The position numbers and the translations under genes were made by a program. From Bhargavaea beijingensis (lineage in GTDB: Bacteria; Bacillota; Bacilli; Bacillales_A; Planococcaceae), in contig NZ_FNAR01000023.1 in NCBI RefSeq assembly GCF_900101985.1, positions 1 through 39,781 of the forward strand: 39,781 nt of DNA, in the 5' to 3' direction. The notes under the pieces are model-generated. The model was not told where the DNA came from. It saw only the letters and a program-made list of their open reading frames with translations, and searched no databases. Positions 7,463 through 15,292 of this stretch are shown in pieces. The number at the start of each line of letters is the position of its first letter. Within the stretch, counting starts at the first letter, position 1.

Positions 7463-7502
7463 CAAAACACAGGAACCGCATTTTGCCGGTTCCTGTGTAT
7501 TT
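7463..7502. terminator. Bidirectional terminator
   Basis: ACACAGGAACCG (7467-7478) pairs perfectly with CGGTTCCTGTGT (7487-7498). T-rich sequence follows on both strands, so it can serve the DUF2804 gene and the converging phosphodiesterase gene. Confidence 0.85.
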
Positions 7503-8217
7503 ATTTGAACAATTTGAGCATCCTATCCGGGTAATCGGTGAAAATGGCCTGTGCACCCGCTTCGCGTGCCATAACCGCGTACTCCGGTTCATTGACTGTG
7601 TAGACACGCAACACTGCGCCTTCTGCCGCTGCCTGCCTGCCAGGTTCACGCACTGCGTATGGCAGCGCGGGATGAAGGGCATCGGCACTGATTCGGGCTG
7701 CCGTTGCCCGGGCATCGGCAAGGATTTCGACAAACAGCATTCCTGTCTCGATTTCCGGCGCTTCGCGCTTTACCGCCTCCAGCGTCACATGGTCAAAAGA
7801 TGACAAGATGACCTGATCTGCAATTCCAAATTCCCTCACCAATGCGATCACTTTCTGACGCATTCCAGGATAAGGGAACACATCCGATTTGAGCTCGATG
7901 TTCAGCCGATGCGGCTTGCCCCGGAACAGCTCCAGCACTTCCCGCAACGTCGGAATCCGTTCATCGTAGTATTCGTCGGAAAACCGGCAGCCGGCGCTTA
8001 GCTGCTTTAGTTCATCCACAGTCATGGCCTTGACATATCCGCTGCCGTCAGTTGTCCGGTCGACTGTCTCGTCATGAATCACGACCGGCACCCCGTCGCC
8101 CGATAAATGGACGTCCAGTTCCACACCATCGATCGGCAGACCCGCCGCTTCCCTGAATGCGGCCAATGTATTTTCCGGCCGGCTGCCGGATGCACCGCGA
8201 TGCGCAAAAATTTCCAT
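7501..8217 (-). CDS. Glycerophosphodiester phosphodiesterase (GDPD)
   Basis: 238 aa from ATG 8217, chosen because AGGAGGG is 5 nt away; ATG 8220 is only 2 nt from it. The enzyme hydrolyses glycerophosphodiesters to glycerol-3-phosphate and an alcohol, using a divalent metal in a TIM barrel. Catalytic and metal motifs are clear: AHRGAS (His6, Arg7), PENTLAAF (Glu15), DGVELDVHLS (Glu and Asp at about 36-38) and VVIHDETVDRTTDG (His at about 51). ELKSD holds another metal-site Glu. There is no signal peptide, so it is the cytoplasmic UgpQ/YqiK-like type rather than secreted GlpQ. Confidence 0.92.
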   Translation of the reverse strand: MEIFAHRGASGSRPENTLAAFREAAGLPIDGVELDVHLSGDGVPVVIHDETVDRTTDGSGYVKAMTVDELKQLSAGCRFSDEYYDERIPTLREVLELFRGKPHRLNIELKSDVFPYPGMRQKVIALVREFGIADQVILSSFDHVTLEAVKREAPEIETGMLFVEILADARATAARISADALHPALPYAVREPGRQAAAEGAVLRVYTVNEPEYAVMAREAGAQAIFTDYPDRMLKLFK

Positions 8218-8293
8218 CATGTCCCTCCTGACCGTCCCATCAATGTTTTCATCGATTATGGCATATCCGAACCGCACCTGCCACGCACACACT

Positions 8294-8319
8294 GTTTAAA
8301 TTTTTGAGGATTAGGAAAG
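8294..8319 (+). promoter_or_regulatory. Possible sigma-B-like promoter of the YusW gene
   Basis: GTTTAA (8294-8299) is a perfect sigma-B -35 and GGAAAG (8314-8319) is a poor -10, with a 14-bp spacer. No better sigma-A signal is seen before ATG 8357. This is a weak call. Confidence 0.25.
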
Positions 8320-8356
8320 ATAAACTACAAACAGGGAATCGAAAGGACGTGCAACC

Positions 8357-8911
8357 ATGCAACACAAACTACTTGGAATCACGGCACTCGCCGCCATCCT
8401 CACTCTCGGCGCCTGCGGCAACAATAATGATGCCATGGACGACGCAACTGGCGGCAACAATGACGATCATGCACCAACGACCGAAAAGACGGGAGATAAC
8501 ACCGAAACAGCGATCGAAAATGACAAAGCCGGCGACAACCCGGCCGGCGGGAAAAATGACGGGATGCAGGAAACCACACAGGGCTACGGCTTCACGGAAT
8601 TTGATCTTGAAATTGACGTGGACGGCAAAGATGCAGTGGATGCAAGCTATGAAACCAAGACAGACGGAACGTTCGAGGCCGAGTATAAAAACACGCTGGA
8701 AGGCGTCGATTACGACGAGGACAACCATCAGGAAGAAGCGATGAATGAGCTGGATGCTTTATTCAAAGAAATCCTGCTTGACCAGAATGTGAGCGAGGAA
8801 GAAGCCAAGAAGAAAATTCTCAACGCCCTGGAAATCCAGGACTACACCAAATTTGAACTTGAAGTGAATTTCAAAGAGGGTCCAAAGTTGAACATTGAAG
8901 AAACGAAATGA
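8357..8911 (+). CDS. YusW-like lipoprotein
   Basis: 184 aa. The N terminus is a lipoprotein signal peptide: a short basic start, a hydrophobic core and the lipobox LGAC with Cys20 as lipidation site. Residues about 21-70 are a low-complexity Asn/Asp/Gly/Thr linker, probably flexible and extracellular. The remaining approximately 110 aa match the YusW domain, with GYGFTEFDLEIDVDGKD (about 76-92) and ELEVNFKEG near the end. The mature protein is very acidic. Its place would be the outer face of the cell membrane. The function of YusW domains is not known. The start is fixed by AAAGGACG upstream. Confidence 0.82.
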   Translation: MQHKLLGITALAAILTLGACGNNNDAMDDATGGNNDDHAPTTEKTGDNTETAIENDKAGDNPAGGKNDGMQETTQGYGFTEFDLEIDVDGKDAVDASYETKTDGTFEAEYKNTLEGVDYDEDNHQEEAMNELDALFKEILLDQNVSEEEAKKKILNALEIQDYTKFELEVNFKEGPKLNIEETK

Positions 8912-8920
8912 TTCGTGAAG

Positions 8921-8951
8921 GCGGCCGTTCCCGATGTGGGGACGGCCGCCA
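8921..8951 (+). terminator. Hairpin after the YusW gene
   Basis: GGCGGCCGT (8921-8929) pairs with ACGGCCGCC (8942-8950), a 9-bp GC-rich stem. The sequence after it is AT-rich rather than a clean T-run. Likely the transcript end. Confidence 0.6.
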
Positions 8952-8989
8952 ATTATTGTATCTTTTCAAATATGGCTGATGGGTGTAAG

Positions 8990-9037
8990 ATGCCCGTATT
9001 CCCCCCTGCAGGTTTGGAACCTGTAAAAATGGGGCAT
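8990..9037 (+). promoter_or_regulatory. Structured leader before the acyltransferase gene
   Basis: Nested inverted repeats lie 50-100 nt before ATG 9087: CAGGTT-TGG-AACCTG (9008-9022) inside CCCC/GGGG and ATGCCC (8990-8995)/GGGCAT (9032-9037). No T-run follows. It could be an RNA structure in the leader or a remnant terminator. I match it to no known riboswitch. Confidence 0.35.
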
Positions 9038-9086
9038 GTATTCGGGAGATAGAACCCAAGACTCATGTATAGATGGAGGGTCCGCC

Positions 9087-10148
9087 ATGGCTAAACAGAG
9101 ACTGACCTGGGTCGATGTCACGAAAGGTTTTTTGATGATTCTTGTCGTGATCGGCCATTATCCCGGAGAGCTTGACTTTCCCCTTTCCAAATACATTTAT
9201 TGGTTCCATATGCCGGCCTTTTTCCTGTTGAGCGGGTTGTTCTTCAAGGAAGCGAAAAGCCGCGCTGAGGCCGGAGAAACCATCAGGAAACGATTCATGC
9301 AATTGATTGTCCCTTACTTATTCTTCCTGGTCCTCATAACGGCAATGCGCTATGGGATGGAACTGGGTTACGGAAATACCGACCTTCAATGGTACCTCAA
9401 TGACCTTTGGACGCTTGTCGTCGGCGGCCGGTTTGTCCGGGGGGCTTACGGGGTGTTCTGGTTCGTGACGGCCCTGTTCGCCGTGTTCGTGCTGTTTACA
9501 TTCATGACGAGGCACTTTAGCAGAAAGGTCCAGATCGGCCTGGTCGCCCTTTGCTATGTCGTCGCACATACGGAAAGCTTGTTCGCCCAGCGGGTGCTGG
9601 ACGGCGGTGTTGTCGAATCCGCCCAGCAGATTCCACTCCCCTGGAACGTAGACGTCGCACTCATGGCTCTCGTTTATTTTGCGATCGGCTACTACATGAA
9701 GACGTTTTGGATGGAAATCAGCGGCAAGGCGCTCGCTGCCGGAGCAGTGACCATCGCCGCCTGCCTCGCCCTGGACGCAGCGGGATTATTCGACTATCAC
9801 CTCAGCATGAAGTTCCTGCGGTATGACCACTTCTTCCTGGACCTGATCATTCCGATTTCCTGCACAATTGTGGTCATCGGGCTGTTCCAGCGTGCCGCCC
9901 AAAAGATGCCGCTGAACTGGCTGCAGTTTATCGAGAAGCATTCTATCTCGATCATGTATCTCCATATTTTCGCGGACATCGTTCTTAATGACTTCTTCAA
10001 TTATGGCCTGATCGGATTCACCGCAATCGGCCTTGTCCTTCCGATTCTGGTATCGATTGCGCTTGAAAAATTCGTGCCATACGGAAAGGTCTTGCTCGGC
10101 GGTTTTCGTCCAAGAAAAAAATCCGGTTCCGCTGCGATGGTCAGATAA
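9087..10148 (+). CDS. Membrane acyltransferase, AT3 family (NolL/YkrP-like)
   Basis: 353 aa from ATG 9087, with GGAGGG 6 nt upstream. It is a multi-pass membrane protein with about ten hydrophobic segments. The N-terminal DVTKGFLMILVVIGHYPG (about 10-27) is the start of the acyltransferase-3 domain, with the conserved His at about 24, and WFHMPAFFLLSGLFF follows (about 39-53). A lower-conservation C-terminal half ends in a basic tail. Family members O-acetylate sugars or cell-wall and exopolysaccharide units, taking acetyl groups across the membrane. The acceptor here is unknown and no polysaccharide genes are adjacent. Four 21-bp repeats lie just after the stop codon. Confidence 0.85.
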   Translation: MAKQRLTWVDVTKGFLMILVVIGHYPGELDFPLSKYIYWFHMPAFFLLSGLFFKEAKSRAEAGETIRKRFMQLIVPYLFFLVLITAMRYGMELGYGNTDLQWYLNDLWTLVVGGRFVRGAYGVFWFVTALFAVFVLFTFMTRHFSRKVQIGLVALCYVVAHTESLFAQRVLDGGVVESAQQIPLPWNVDVALMALVYFAIGYYMKTFWMEISGKALAAGAVTIAACLALDAAGLFDYHLSMKFLRYDHFFLDLIIPISCTIVVIGLFQRAAQKMPLNWLQFIEKHSISIMYLHIFADIVLNDFFNYGLIGFTAIGLVLPILVSIALEKFVPYGKVLLGGFRPRKKSGSAAMVR

Positions 10149-10169
10149 ATTCGGAATCAATCCGGTTCG

Positions 10170-10250
10170 TGATCTTTCACCTCACCGTATTGATCTTTCA
10201 CGACGCCTTATTGATCTTTCACGCCACTTTACTGATCTTTCATACTTGTC
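10170..10250. repeat. Four 21-bp direct repeats (iteron-like)
   Basis: TGATCTTTCA occurs at 10170, 10191, 10212 and 10233, exactly 21 bp apart, separated by 11-bp stretches that are only partly conserved. The array lies between the acyltransferase stop and the terminator at 10258. A period of two helical turns suits a protein binding one DNA face. Confidence 0.75.
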
Positions 10251-10257
10251 TATACCA

Positions 10258-10287
10258 GAAACCCGGGGCCGAGGCCCCGGGTTTCTT
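10258..10287. terminator. Bidirectional terminator
   Basis: GAAACCCGGGGCC (10258-10270) and GGCCCCGGGTTTC form a near-perfect 12- to 13-bp stem with a 2- to 3-nt loop, followed by TTCTTCTC on the plus strand. It separates the acyltransferase gene from the end of the ABC exporter genes. Confidence 0.8.
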
Positions 10288-10288
10288 C

Positions 10289-12112
10289 TCATAATTCCGC
10301 GTTCTTCAGCATCTGATCGTACAGTCCCCCGCTGCCGATCAGGTCCTGCTGCCTGCCGGATTCGGCGAGTCGGCCGTCCTGCATGACAAAGATGAGGTCA
10401 GCTTTTCTCACCGTGTTCAGCCTGTGGGCGATGATCAAGCTCGTGCGGCCAACCATCAGCCGCTCAAGCGCTTCCTGGATTTTCATCTCGGTGACCGTGT
10501 CGATCGAAGAAGTCGCCTCGTCCAGCAAAAGCAGCACCGGGTCGGCGACAAGCGCCCTTGCGATGGAGAGCAGCTGTTTCTGCCCCTGGCTGATTTCCCC
10601 GCCGTCCGCGGACAACACCGTCCCATAGCCGTCTTCCAGCTTCATGATGAAGTCGTGCGCATTGGCTTCCTTCGCCGCTGCGACGACTTCCTCATCGGTA
10701 GCATCCAGGCGGCCATAGCGGATATTTTCCATGACGGTAGACTCAAACAAAAACGGATCCTGGAGAACGAACGCCATCTGGCTTCTGAGAGTTTTCCTCG
10801 GCAGTTCGGTGATCGGAATGCCATCGATCAGGATCTGTCCTTCATTCGCGTCGTAAAAACGGGCCAATAGCTGCATGACGGTCGTTTTCCCGGCGCCGGT
10901 CGCCCCGACAAACGCCGCCGCCTCGCCAGGTCGCACCCGGAAGCTGATTCCTTCGACCGTATAGCCGTCCCCGCCGTAACCGAACGCGACATTCAGGAAT
11001 TCCACATCCCCTTTGAGAACTGTGTCCGAGTGGCCCTTCGCATCGTCTCGCTCCGGCTCCTCGTCCATGATGGCAAACACACGCTCCGCGCCGGCAATGG
11101 CGGAAAGGACGGTGTTGAACTGGTTGGCAAGGTCGTTGAGCGGACGGGTGAACTGGCGGGCATACTCGGTGAAGATGACAATGGTCCCGATGGTGACAAG
11201 GCCGTCGCCGGTCAGCGCCAAGATTCCGCCGACGCCGGCAACAACCGCGAACGCGCCGTTGTTCAGGAAGTTCATCACTTTCGGAATGAATCCGGCATAG
11301 GTCAGCGCCCAGAAACCGGTCCGGCGGAGTCGTTCACTTTTCTCGGTGAATTCCTCCATCACCCGGTCTTCCTGCGAAAACGCTTTGACGATTCGTTGTC
11401 CGGAGATCGACTCCTCGATCATGCCGTTCAGCTCGCCGACCGCGCGTTGCTGCGCTTTGTACAGCCGCCCTGTCCGCTTCGTGATCCAGCGGACCGCGGC
11501 GAACATGATCGGGATGATCGTCATCGTGAGCACGGTCAGCAGAGGGCTCAGGGAAATCATGACGGCAACCGTACCCACGAGCGTCAGGACGCTCGAAAAA
11601 ACTTGGATAAACGAGTTATTCAGCGTCTGGCTGACGTTCTCGATGTCGTTTGTCATCCGGCTCATGAGTTCTCCGTGCTGCCTGCGGTCGAAAAACTTCA
11701 CCGGGAGTTGCTGGAAGTGGCTGAACAGGCCCGTTCGCATTTTATAGACCGCGCGCTGGGAAATGCCGATCATCCAGAAACTCTGTAGGTACATCGAGAC
11801 CGACAGGCCGGCATAGACGGCAATCAGCAAAATCACCATCCGCCCGAACCCGTCAAACCGTCCGGAGACGATGTATTCATCGACGATATGGCCGACGAGA
11901 TACGGCCCCAGAATGGACAACGCAGAGCTCAGCGCGACGAGGAGAAGCACCGCGATGAGGAGCATGCGCTGCTCATCGACAAGCCGCCAGATCCGCAAAA
12001 GCACATCCTTCCAGTTGTTCGGCCGCTCACTTTTCTTCTCTTTCGGCTTCTTCAGGTCTTCCTTCGTGAGAATCGGTTCGTAGCCGAACGGCTTCCTGAT
12101 GAAATCAAACAT
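10289..12112 (-). CDS. ABC exporter, fused permease-ATPase subunit B (YfiC-like)
   Basis: 607 aa. An approximately 40-aa charged N-terminal extension leads into a six-helix ABC transmembrane domain (about 50-335), then the nucleotide-binding domain: Walker A GATGAGKTT (about 401), Q-loop FVLQDPFLF, signature ISQGQKQ (about 505) and Walker B with catalytic Glu in LLLLDEATSS. The signature lacks the normal LSGGQ, whereas the partner's is intact. This is the usual asymmetry of heterodimeric multidrug exporters such as BmrCD or YfiBC. The ATG overlaps the last codons of the upstream gene by 8 bp, with GGAGG ahead of it, so the two are translationally coupled. The substrate is unknown. Confidence 0.9.
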   Translation of the reverse strand: MFDFIRKPFGYEPILTKEDLKKPKEKKSERPNNWKDVLLRIWRLVDEQRMLLIAVLLLVALSSALSILGPYLVGHIVDEYIVSGRFDGFGRMVILLIAVYAGLSVSMYLQSFWMIGISQRAVYKMRTGLFSHFQQLPVKFFDRRQHGELMSRMTNDIENVSQTLNNSFIQVFSSVLTLVGTVAVMISLSPLLTVLTMTIIPIMFAAVRWITKRTGRLYKAQQRAVGELNGMIEESISGQRIVKAFSQEDRVMEEFTEKSERLRRTGFWALTYAGFIPKVMNFLNNGAFAVVAGVGGILALTGDGLVTIGTIVIFTEYARQFTRPLNDLANQFNTVLSAIAGAERVFAIMDEEPERDDAKGHSDTVLKGDVEFLNVAFGYGGDGYTVEGISFRVRPGEAAAFVGATGAGKTTVMQLLARFYDANEGQILIDGIPITELPRKTLRSQMAFVLQDPFLFESTVMENIRYGRLDATDEEVVAAAKEANAHDFIMKLEDGYGTVLSADGGEISQGQKQLLSIARALVADPVLLLLDEATSSIDTVTEMKIQEALERLMVGRTSLIIAHRLNTVRKADLIFVMQDGRLAESGRQQDLIGSGGLYDQMLKNAEL

Positions 12113-13883
12113 CCCCGTTCACCTCCCCGGCGTTCGCACTCTGCGATTCGACGATCTTCCGGTACAGCTCCGATTGTGCCAGCAGCTCCCCGTGTGTTCC
12201 GTAGCCGGACACCCGGCCCTCGTCCAGCAGGAGGATCCGGTCGGCGCCCGCTGCAGTCCCGACTTTCTGCGTGACGACGAGCATCGTCGCGCGCTCCCCC
12301 TCGAGCGCTTTCCAGAGGGCATTTTCTGTTTTTACATCCAGCGCCGATGTGCTGTCGTCTAGAATCAGGATCGACGGATGGCGCACGAGCGCGCGTGCGA
12401 TGGACAGGCGCTGCTTCTGGCCGCCCGACAGGTTGACCCCCTTCTGTCCGACACGCGTTCCGTATTTGTCCGGGAAACGCTCGACGGAATCATGGATCTG
12501 GGCTTTCCGCGCAGCTTCTTCCAATTCGTCCAACCCGGCCTCGGAATCGCCCCAGCCCAGGTTCTCATGGATCGATCCGGTAAACAGCATCGACTGCTGC
12601 GGCACATAGCCGATGGCATCCCGCAGGTCTTTCAGCGGCCATTCCTGAATGTCTTTTCCGTCCAGCAGCACCCTGCCTGATGTCGGCTCGAAAAACCTCG
12701 GAATCAGGTTCAGTAGCGTTGACTTGCCTGACCCCGTCGCGCCCATGATGGCCAGCTTCTCCCCGGGCTCCACATGGAAACTGATGTCATGGAGGACCCC
12801 CTTGTCCGCCCCGTCATAGGTGAATGACACCTTCTCGAAGCGCAGGTCGCCGGCAGGCTGCTTCCCGCTTCCCCGCTCCGCATCTTCAGTGCCTCCATCC
12901 GCAAGAAGCACTTCTTCCATCCTCTCCGCGGACGCCTTGGCCCGCGAGTATGCCACGATGATGAACGAGAACATCGAGAACGATCCGGTCATCCGGAGAG
13001 CGTAGTTCACGATTGCGACGACTTCACCGACTTCCGCTCCGCCTGCCTGGACTTCCTGTGCGCCAAACCACAGAACGGCCAGCAGGCTGACATTCATGAC
13101 GAAGAGAAGCACCGGCAAAATCAGCTCCATCATCCGGACAGCCGATACGGTATCCGAACGGAGCGCGCCAGCCACTTTCATGAAGCGGGACGATTCATAG
13201 GCCCCGCGCAAGTACGCCTTCACCAGGCGTACGGCCTGCAGGTTCTCCTGCACGACCCGGTTCACCCGGTCCAGGCGGCGCTGCACGCGCCCGAACATCG
13301 CCACCCCTTTCCGCACCATGAAAACGAGGAAAATCACGAGGAACGGCACGCCGATCATGAGAAACAGCGCAAGCTTCGGATTGACGATAAACGCCATGAT
13401 CAAACTTCCGGCCGCGGCAAGCGGCGCGCGGAGCATAATCCGGAGGCTCATATAAAGGACGTTCGACGTCATCGTGATGTCGCTCGTCATCCGGGTCAGG
13501 AGACCGGACTGCGGAAAGCGCAGGAACGTCGACATCGTGAATGTTTGGATTTTCCGGAACATCGCGGCTCTCAGATCAAATGCGAAACTGTGCGCAGCAT
13601 GAGCCGCGAAAAACGAGTTCGTGACTCCCGCCAGAAACGCGGCAATCGCAAGTCCCATCATGACGGCGCCCCAAGTCCAGACCGTAGACGAATCCCCTGG
13701 GATGATGCCGTCATCGATGATCCTTCCGATGACGAGGGGCTGGACCAGCTCGACCGCCAGCTCGACAAGCATCAGCAGGAGAGCGATGGCAATCGGCCAT
13801 TTATACGTTTTTGCATAAGAGAATACCGTTTTCAATGCCTCACCCCGAATATCCTTCGCATATCGAATCAACTGTTCCTTCAT
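12105..13883 (-). CDS. ABC exporter, fused permease-ATPase subunit A (YfiB-like, degenerate site)
   Basis: 592 aa; first gene of the exporter pair. The six-helix membrane domain spans about 20-310 and the ATPase domain about 340-575: Walker A GATGSGKST (about 378), FTGSIHENL after the Q-loop, signature LSGGQKQR (about 484) and Walker B LILDDSTSALD. The catalytic Glu after Walker B is Asp (LDD instead of LDE). Combined with the partner's poor signature, one composite ATP site should be inactive and the other, formed by this LSGGQ and the partner's Glu, canonical. The start ATG 13883 has GGGGAGG 11 nt upstream, slightly far. It is divergent from the GntR operon, with a shared operator-like palindrome between them. 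Confidence 0.9.
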   Translation of the reverse strand: MKEQLIRYAKDIRGEALKTVFSYAKTYKWPIAIALLLMLVELAVELVQPLVIGRIIDDGIIPGDSSTVWTWGAVMMGLAIAAFLAGVTNSFFAAHAAHSFAFDLRAAMFRKIQTFTMSTFLRFPQSGLLTRMTSDITMTSNVLYMSLRIMLRAPLAAAGSLIMAFIVNPKLALFLMIGVPFLVIFLVFMVRKGVAMFGRVQRRLDRVNRVVQENLQAVRLVKAYLRGAYESSRFMKVAGALRSDTVSAVRMMELILPVLLFVMNVSLLAVLWFGAQEVQAGGAEVGEVVAIVNYALRMTGSFSMFSFIIVAYSRAKASAERMEEVLLADGGTEDAERGSGKQPAGDLRFEKVSFTYDGADKGVLHDISFHVEPGEKLAIMGATGSGKSTLLNLIPRFFEPTSGRVLLDGKDIQEWPLKDLRDAIGYVPQQSMLFTGSIHENLGWGDSEAGLDELEEAARKAQIHDSVERFPDKYGTRVGQKGVNLSGGQKQRLSIARALVRHPSILILDDSTSALDVKTENALWKALEGERATMLVVTQKVGTAAGADRILLLDEGRVSGYGTHGELLAQSELYRKIVESQSANAGEVNGDV

Positions 13884-13940
13884 TATGCCATATTCCTCCC
13901 CGACCGGATAGGCGGAGGGGGAATTTTCAGTCGATTGCGG

Positions 13941-13970
13941 TTGACCTCCATCAGCCGAGCATAGTATAGT
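13941..13970 (+). promoter_or_regulatory. Promoter of the GntR-ABC operon
   Basis: TTGACC (13941-13946) and TATAGT (13965-13970) are 18 bp apart. Transcription would begin near 13977, inside the palindrome at 13972-13987. The minus strand also has TATACT here, which could drive the divergent exporter genes. Confidence 0.7.
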
Positions 13971-13971
13971 A

Positions 13972-13987
13972 CATTACAACAGTAATG
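13972..13987. promoter_or_regulatory. Probable operator of the GntR regulator
   Basis: CATTAC-AACA-GTAATG is a perfect 6-bp inverted repeat directly after the -10 of the GntR operon. This is the expected place and form of an autoregulatory site. It also sits between possible -35 and -10 elements of the divergent ABC exporter genes. Confidence 0.6.
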
Positions 13988-14012
13988 CACCTAGTTACCT
14001 GGAGGTGATCCC

Positions 14013-14387
14013 GTGTCGATCAATCCGGACAGCGGCACCCCGATCTACCTGCAGATTGCAGATTGGATCGAAGATGGCATCCTGACCGGCCACTTTGAGG
14101 AAGATGAAAAAGTCTATTCCCAGTATCAGCTTGCTGAGCAGTACCGCATCAACCCCGCCACCGCTGCAAAAGGTTTGTCAGTGCTGGCCGAACAGGGCAT
14201 TCTCTATAAAAAGCGCGGACTCGGCATGTTCGTATCTCCGAATGCACGGAAAATCATTTTTTCCCGGCGGCGGAACGGCGTCCTCCAGGAAAAAATCCGG
14301 GACGCGGTCACAGAGGCCCGGCTGCTCGGGTTATCGAAAGAAGAGCTGGTTGCCATGCTCAGGGATGAAATGGAGGAAGAAAAGTGA
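14013..14387 (+). CDS. GntR family regulator, YtrA subfamily
   Basis: 124 aa from GTG 14013, with GGAGGTG before it. It has an N-terminal winged helix-turn-helix (about 10-75): TPIYLQIADWIEDGILTG is the standard GntR opening, YQLAEQYRINPATAAKGL the HTH, and LAEQGILYKKRGLGMFV the wing. The short C-terminal part (about 80-124, two helices) is too small for a FadR/HutC ligand domain, which places it in the YtrA group. These usually repress ABC-transporter operons. It is the first of four overlapping genes and has a palindrome on its own start site, so autoregulation is likely. Confidence 0.92.
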   Translation: MSINPDSGTPIYLQIADWIEDGILTGHFEEDEKVYSQYQLAEQYRINPATAAKGLSVLAEQGILYKKRGLGMFVSPNARKIIFSRRRNGVLQEKIRDAVTEARLLGLSKEELVAMLRDEMEEEK

Positions 14388-15292
14388 TGGATTTGAACTT
14401 TCACCAGGTGGTCAAGCATTTCGGCAAGACAAAGGCGCTCAGCGGCCTGACGCTCAACTTGGCCGGCAACAAAATCATCGGCATCCTCGGGCGGAATGGA
14501 GCCGGTAAGTCCACTGCACTGCAGCTAGCAGCCGGCCTATTGAAACCGTCCGCCGGTAACGTAAGCGTACTAGGCGAGAAACCGTTCAATTCGTTGCGGA
14601 TTTCTGCCAACACGCTCTTGGTCCATGAGGGGATGACCTTTCCTCCGGCACTCCGCCTTGGCACCATCCTGGATGAGTTGGAGCGCACCTACCCCTCCTT
14701 TGACCGGAAGCTTGCGCGGAATCTGCTTGATCATTTCGGCATCCCCTCTGATGCGTTCCACATCCAGCTGTCCAGGGGGATGAAAAACACCTTCAATATG
14801 GTGGCGGGAATCGCCTCGCGGACGCCGCTTTCAATGTTCGATGAACCGCTCAACGGTATGGATGCGGGTGTGCGGAGCGATCTTATCCAAGTACTTCTGA
14901 AAGAATACATCTCCCATCCAAGGATGATTCTGTTATCGGGCCATCAGCTGGAGGGTGTGGAGGATCTGTTCGAGGAAATCGTCATTCTGCACGAAGGCCG
15001 CCTCCTCCATCATGAAAATGCCGACGAATTCAAAGAACGATTCGTCCGGATCAGCGGTCCCTGCTCCGTAGTGCGGCGGGCCGCATCAACGGAAAAAGTG
15101 CTGGATCTTCACGATACACTCCCGGGCATGTCGGAGGCGATCATCATGATGAAACCAGGAACCGCTTTGATTATGAGTGAAGGAAACGGACTCAAGAGCA
15201 TGTCAGTCTCACTCGGTGACGCCTATGTCGCCTTGACCCGGAAGAAAGGAGGAATCGACCGTGTCTACACTGACGCAGCCGACGGCAAGTAA
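14387..15292 (+). CDS. ABC transporter ATP-binding protein
   Basis: 301 aa from ATG 14387, which overlaps the regulator's TGA (TGATG); GTG 14384 is an alternative. It is a single nucleotide-binding domain (about 1-220): Walker A GRNGAGKST (about 34-42), signature LSRGMKN (about 127-133), Walker B with LSMFDEPLNGMD (about 147-158), and the switch His in LLSGHQLEG. The LSRGM signature and the length resemble the YtrB-type ATPases that accompany GntR/YtrA regulators. The C-terminal approximately 80 aa are an extra domain. It would energise the two downstream membrane proteins. The substrate is unknown; YtrA-type systems are often linked to envelope stress, which is only an analogy here. Confidence 0.9.
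   Translation: MDLNFHQVVKHFGKTKALSGLTLNLAGNKIIGILGRNGAGKSTALQLAAGLLKPSAGNVSVLGEKPFNSLRISANTLLVHEGMTFPPALRLGTILDELERTYPSFDRKLARNLLDHFGIPSDAFHIQLSRGMKNTFNMVAGIASRTPLSMFDEPLNGMDAGVRSDLIQVLLKEYISHPRMILLSGHQLEGVEDLFEEIVILHEGRLLHHENADEFKERFVRISGPCSVVRRAASTEKVLDLHDTLPGMSEAIIMMKPGTALIMSEGNGLKSMSVSLGDAYVALTRKKGGIDRVYTDAADGK

Noticed and set aside
10170-10250. CRISPR-like array
   Set aside because: The 10-bp repeats and 11-bp spacers are far too short, and the spacers resemble each other.
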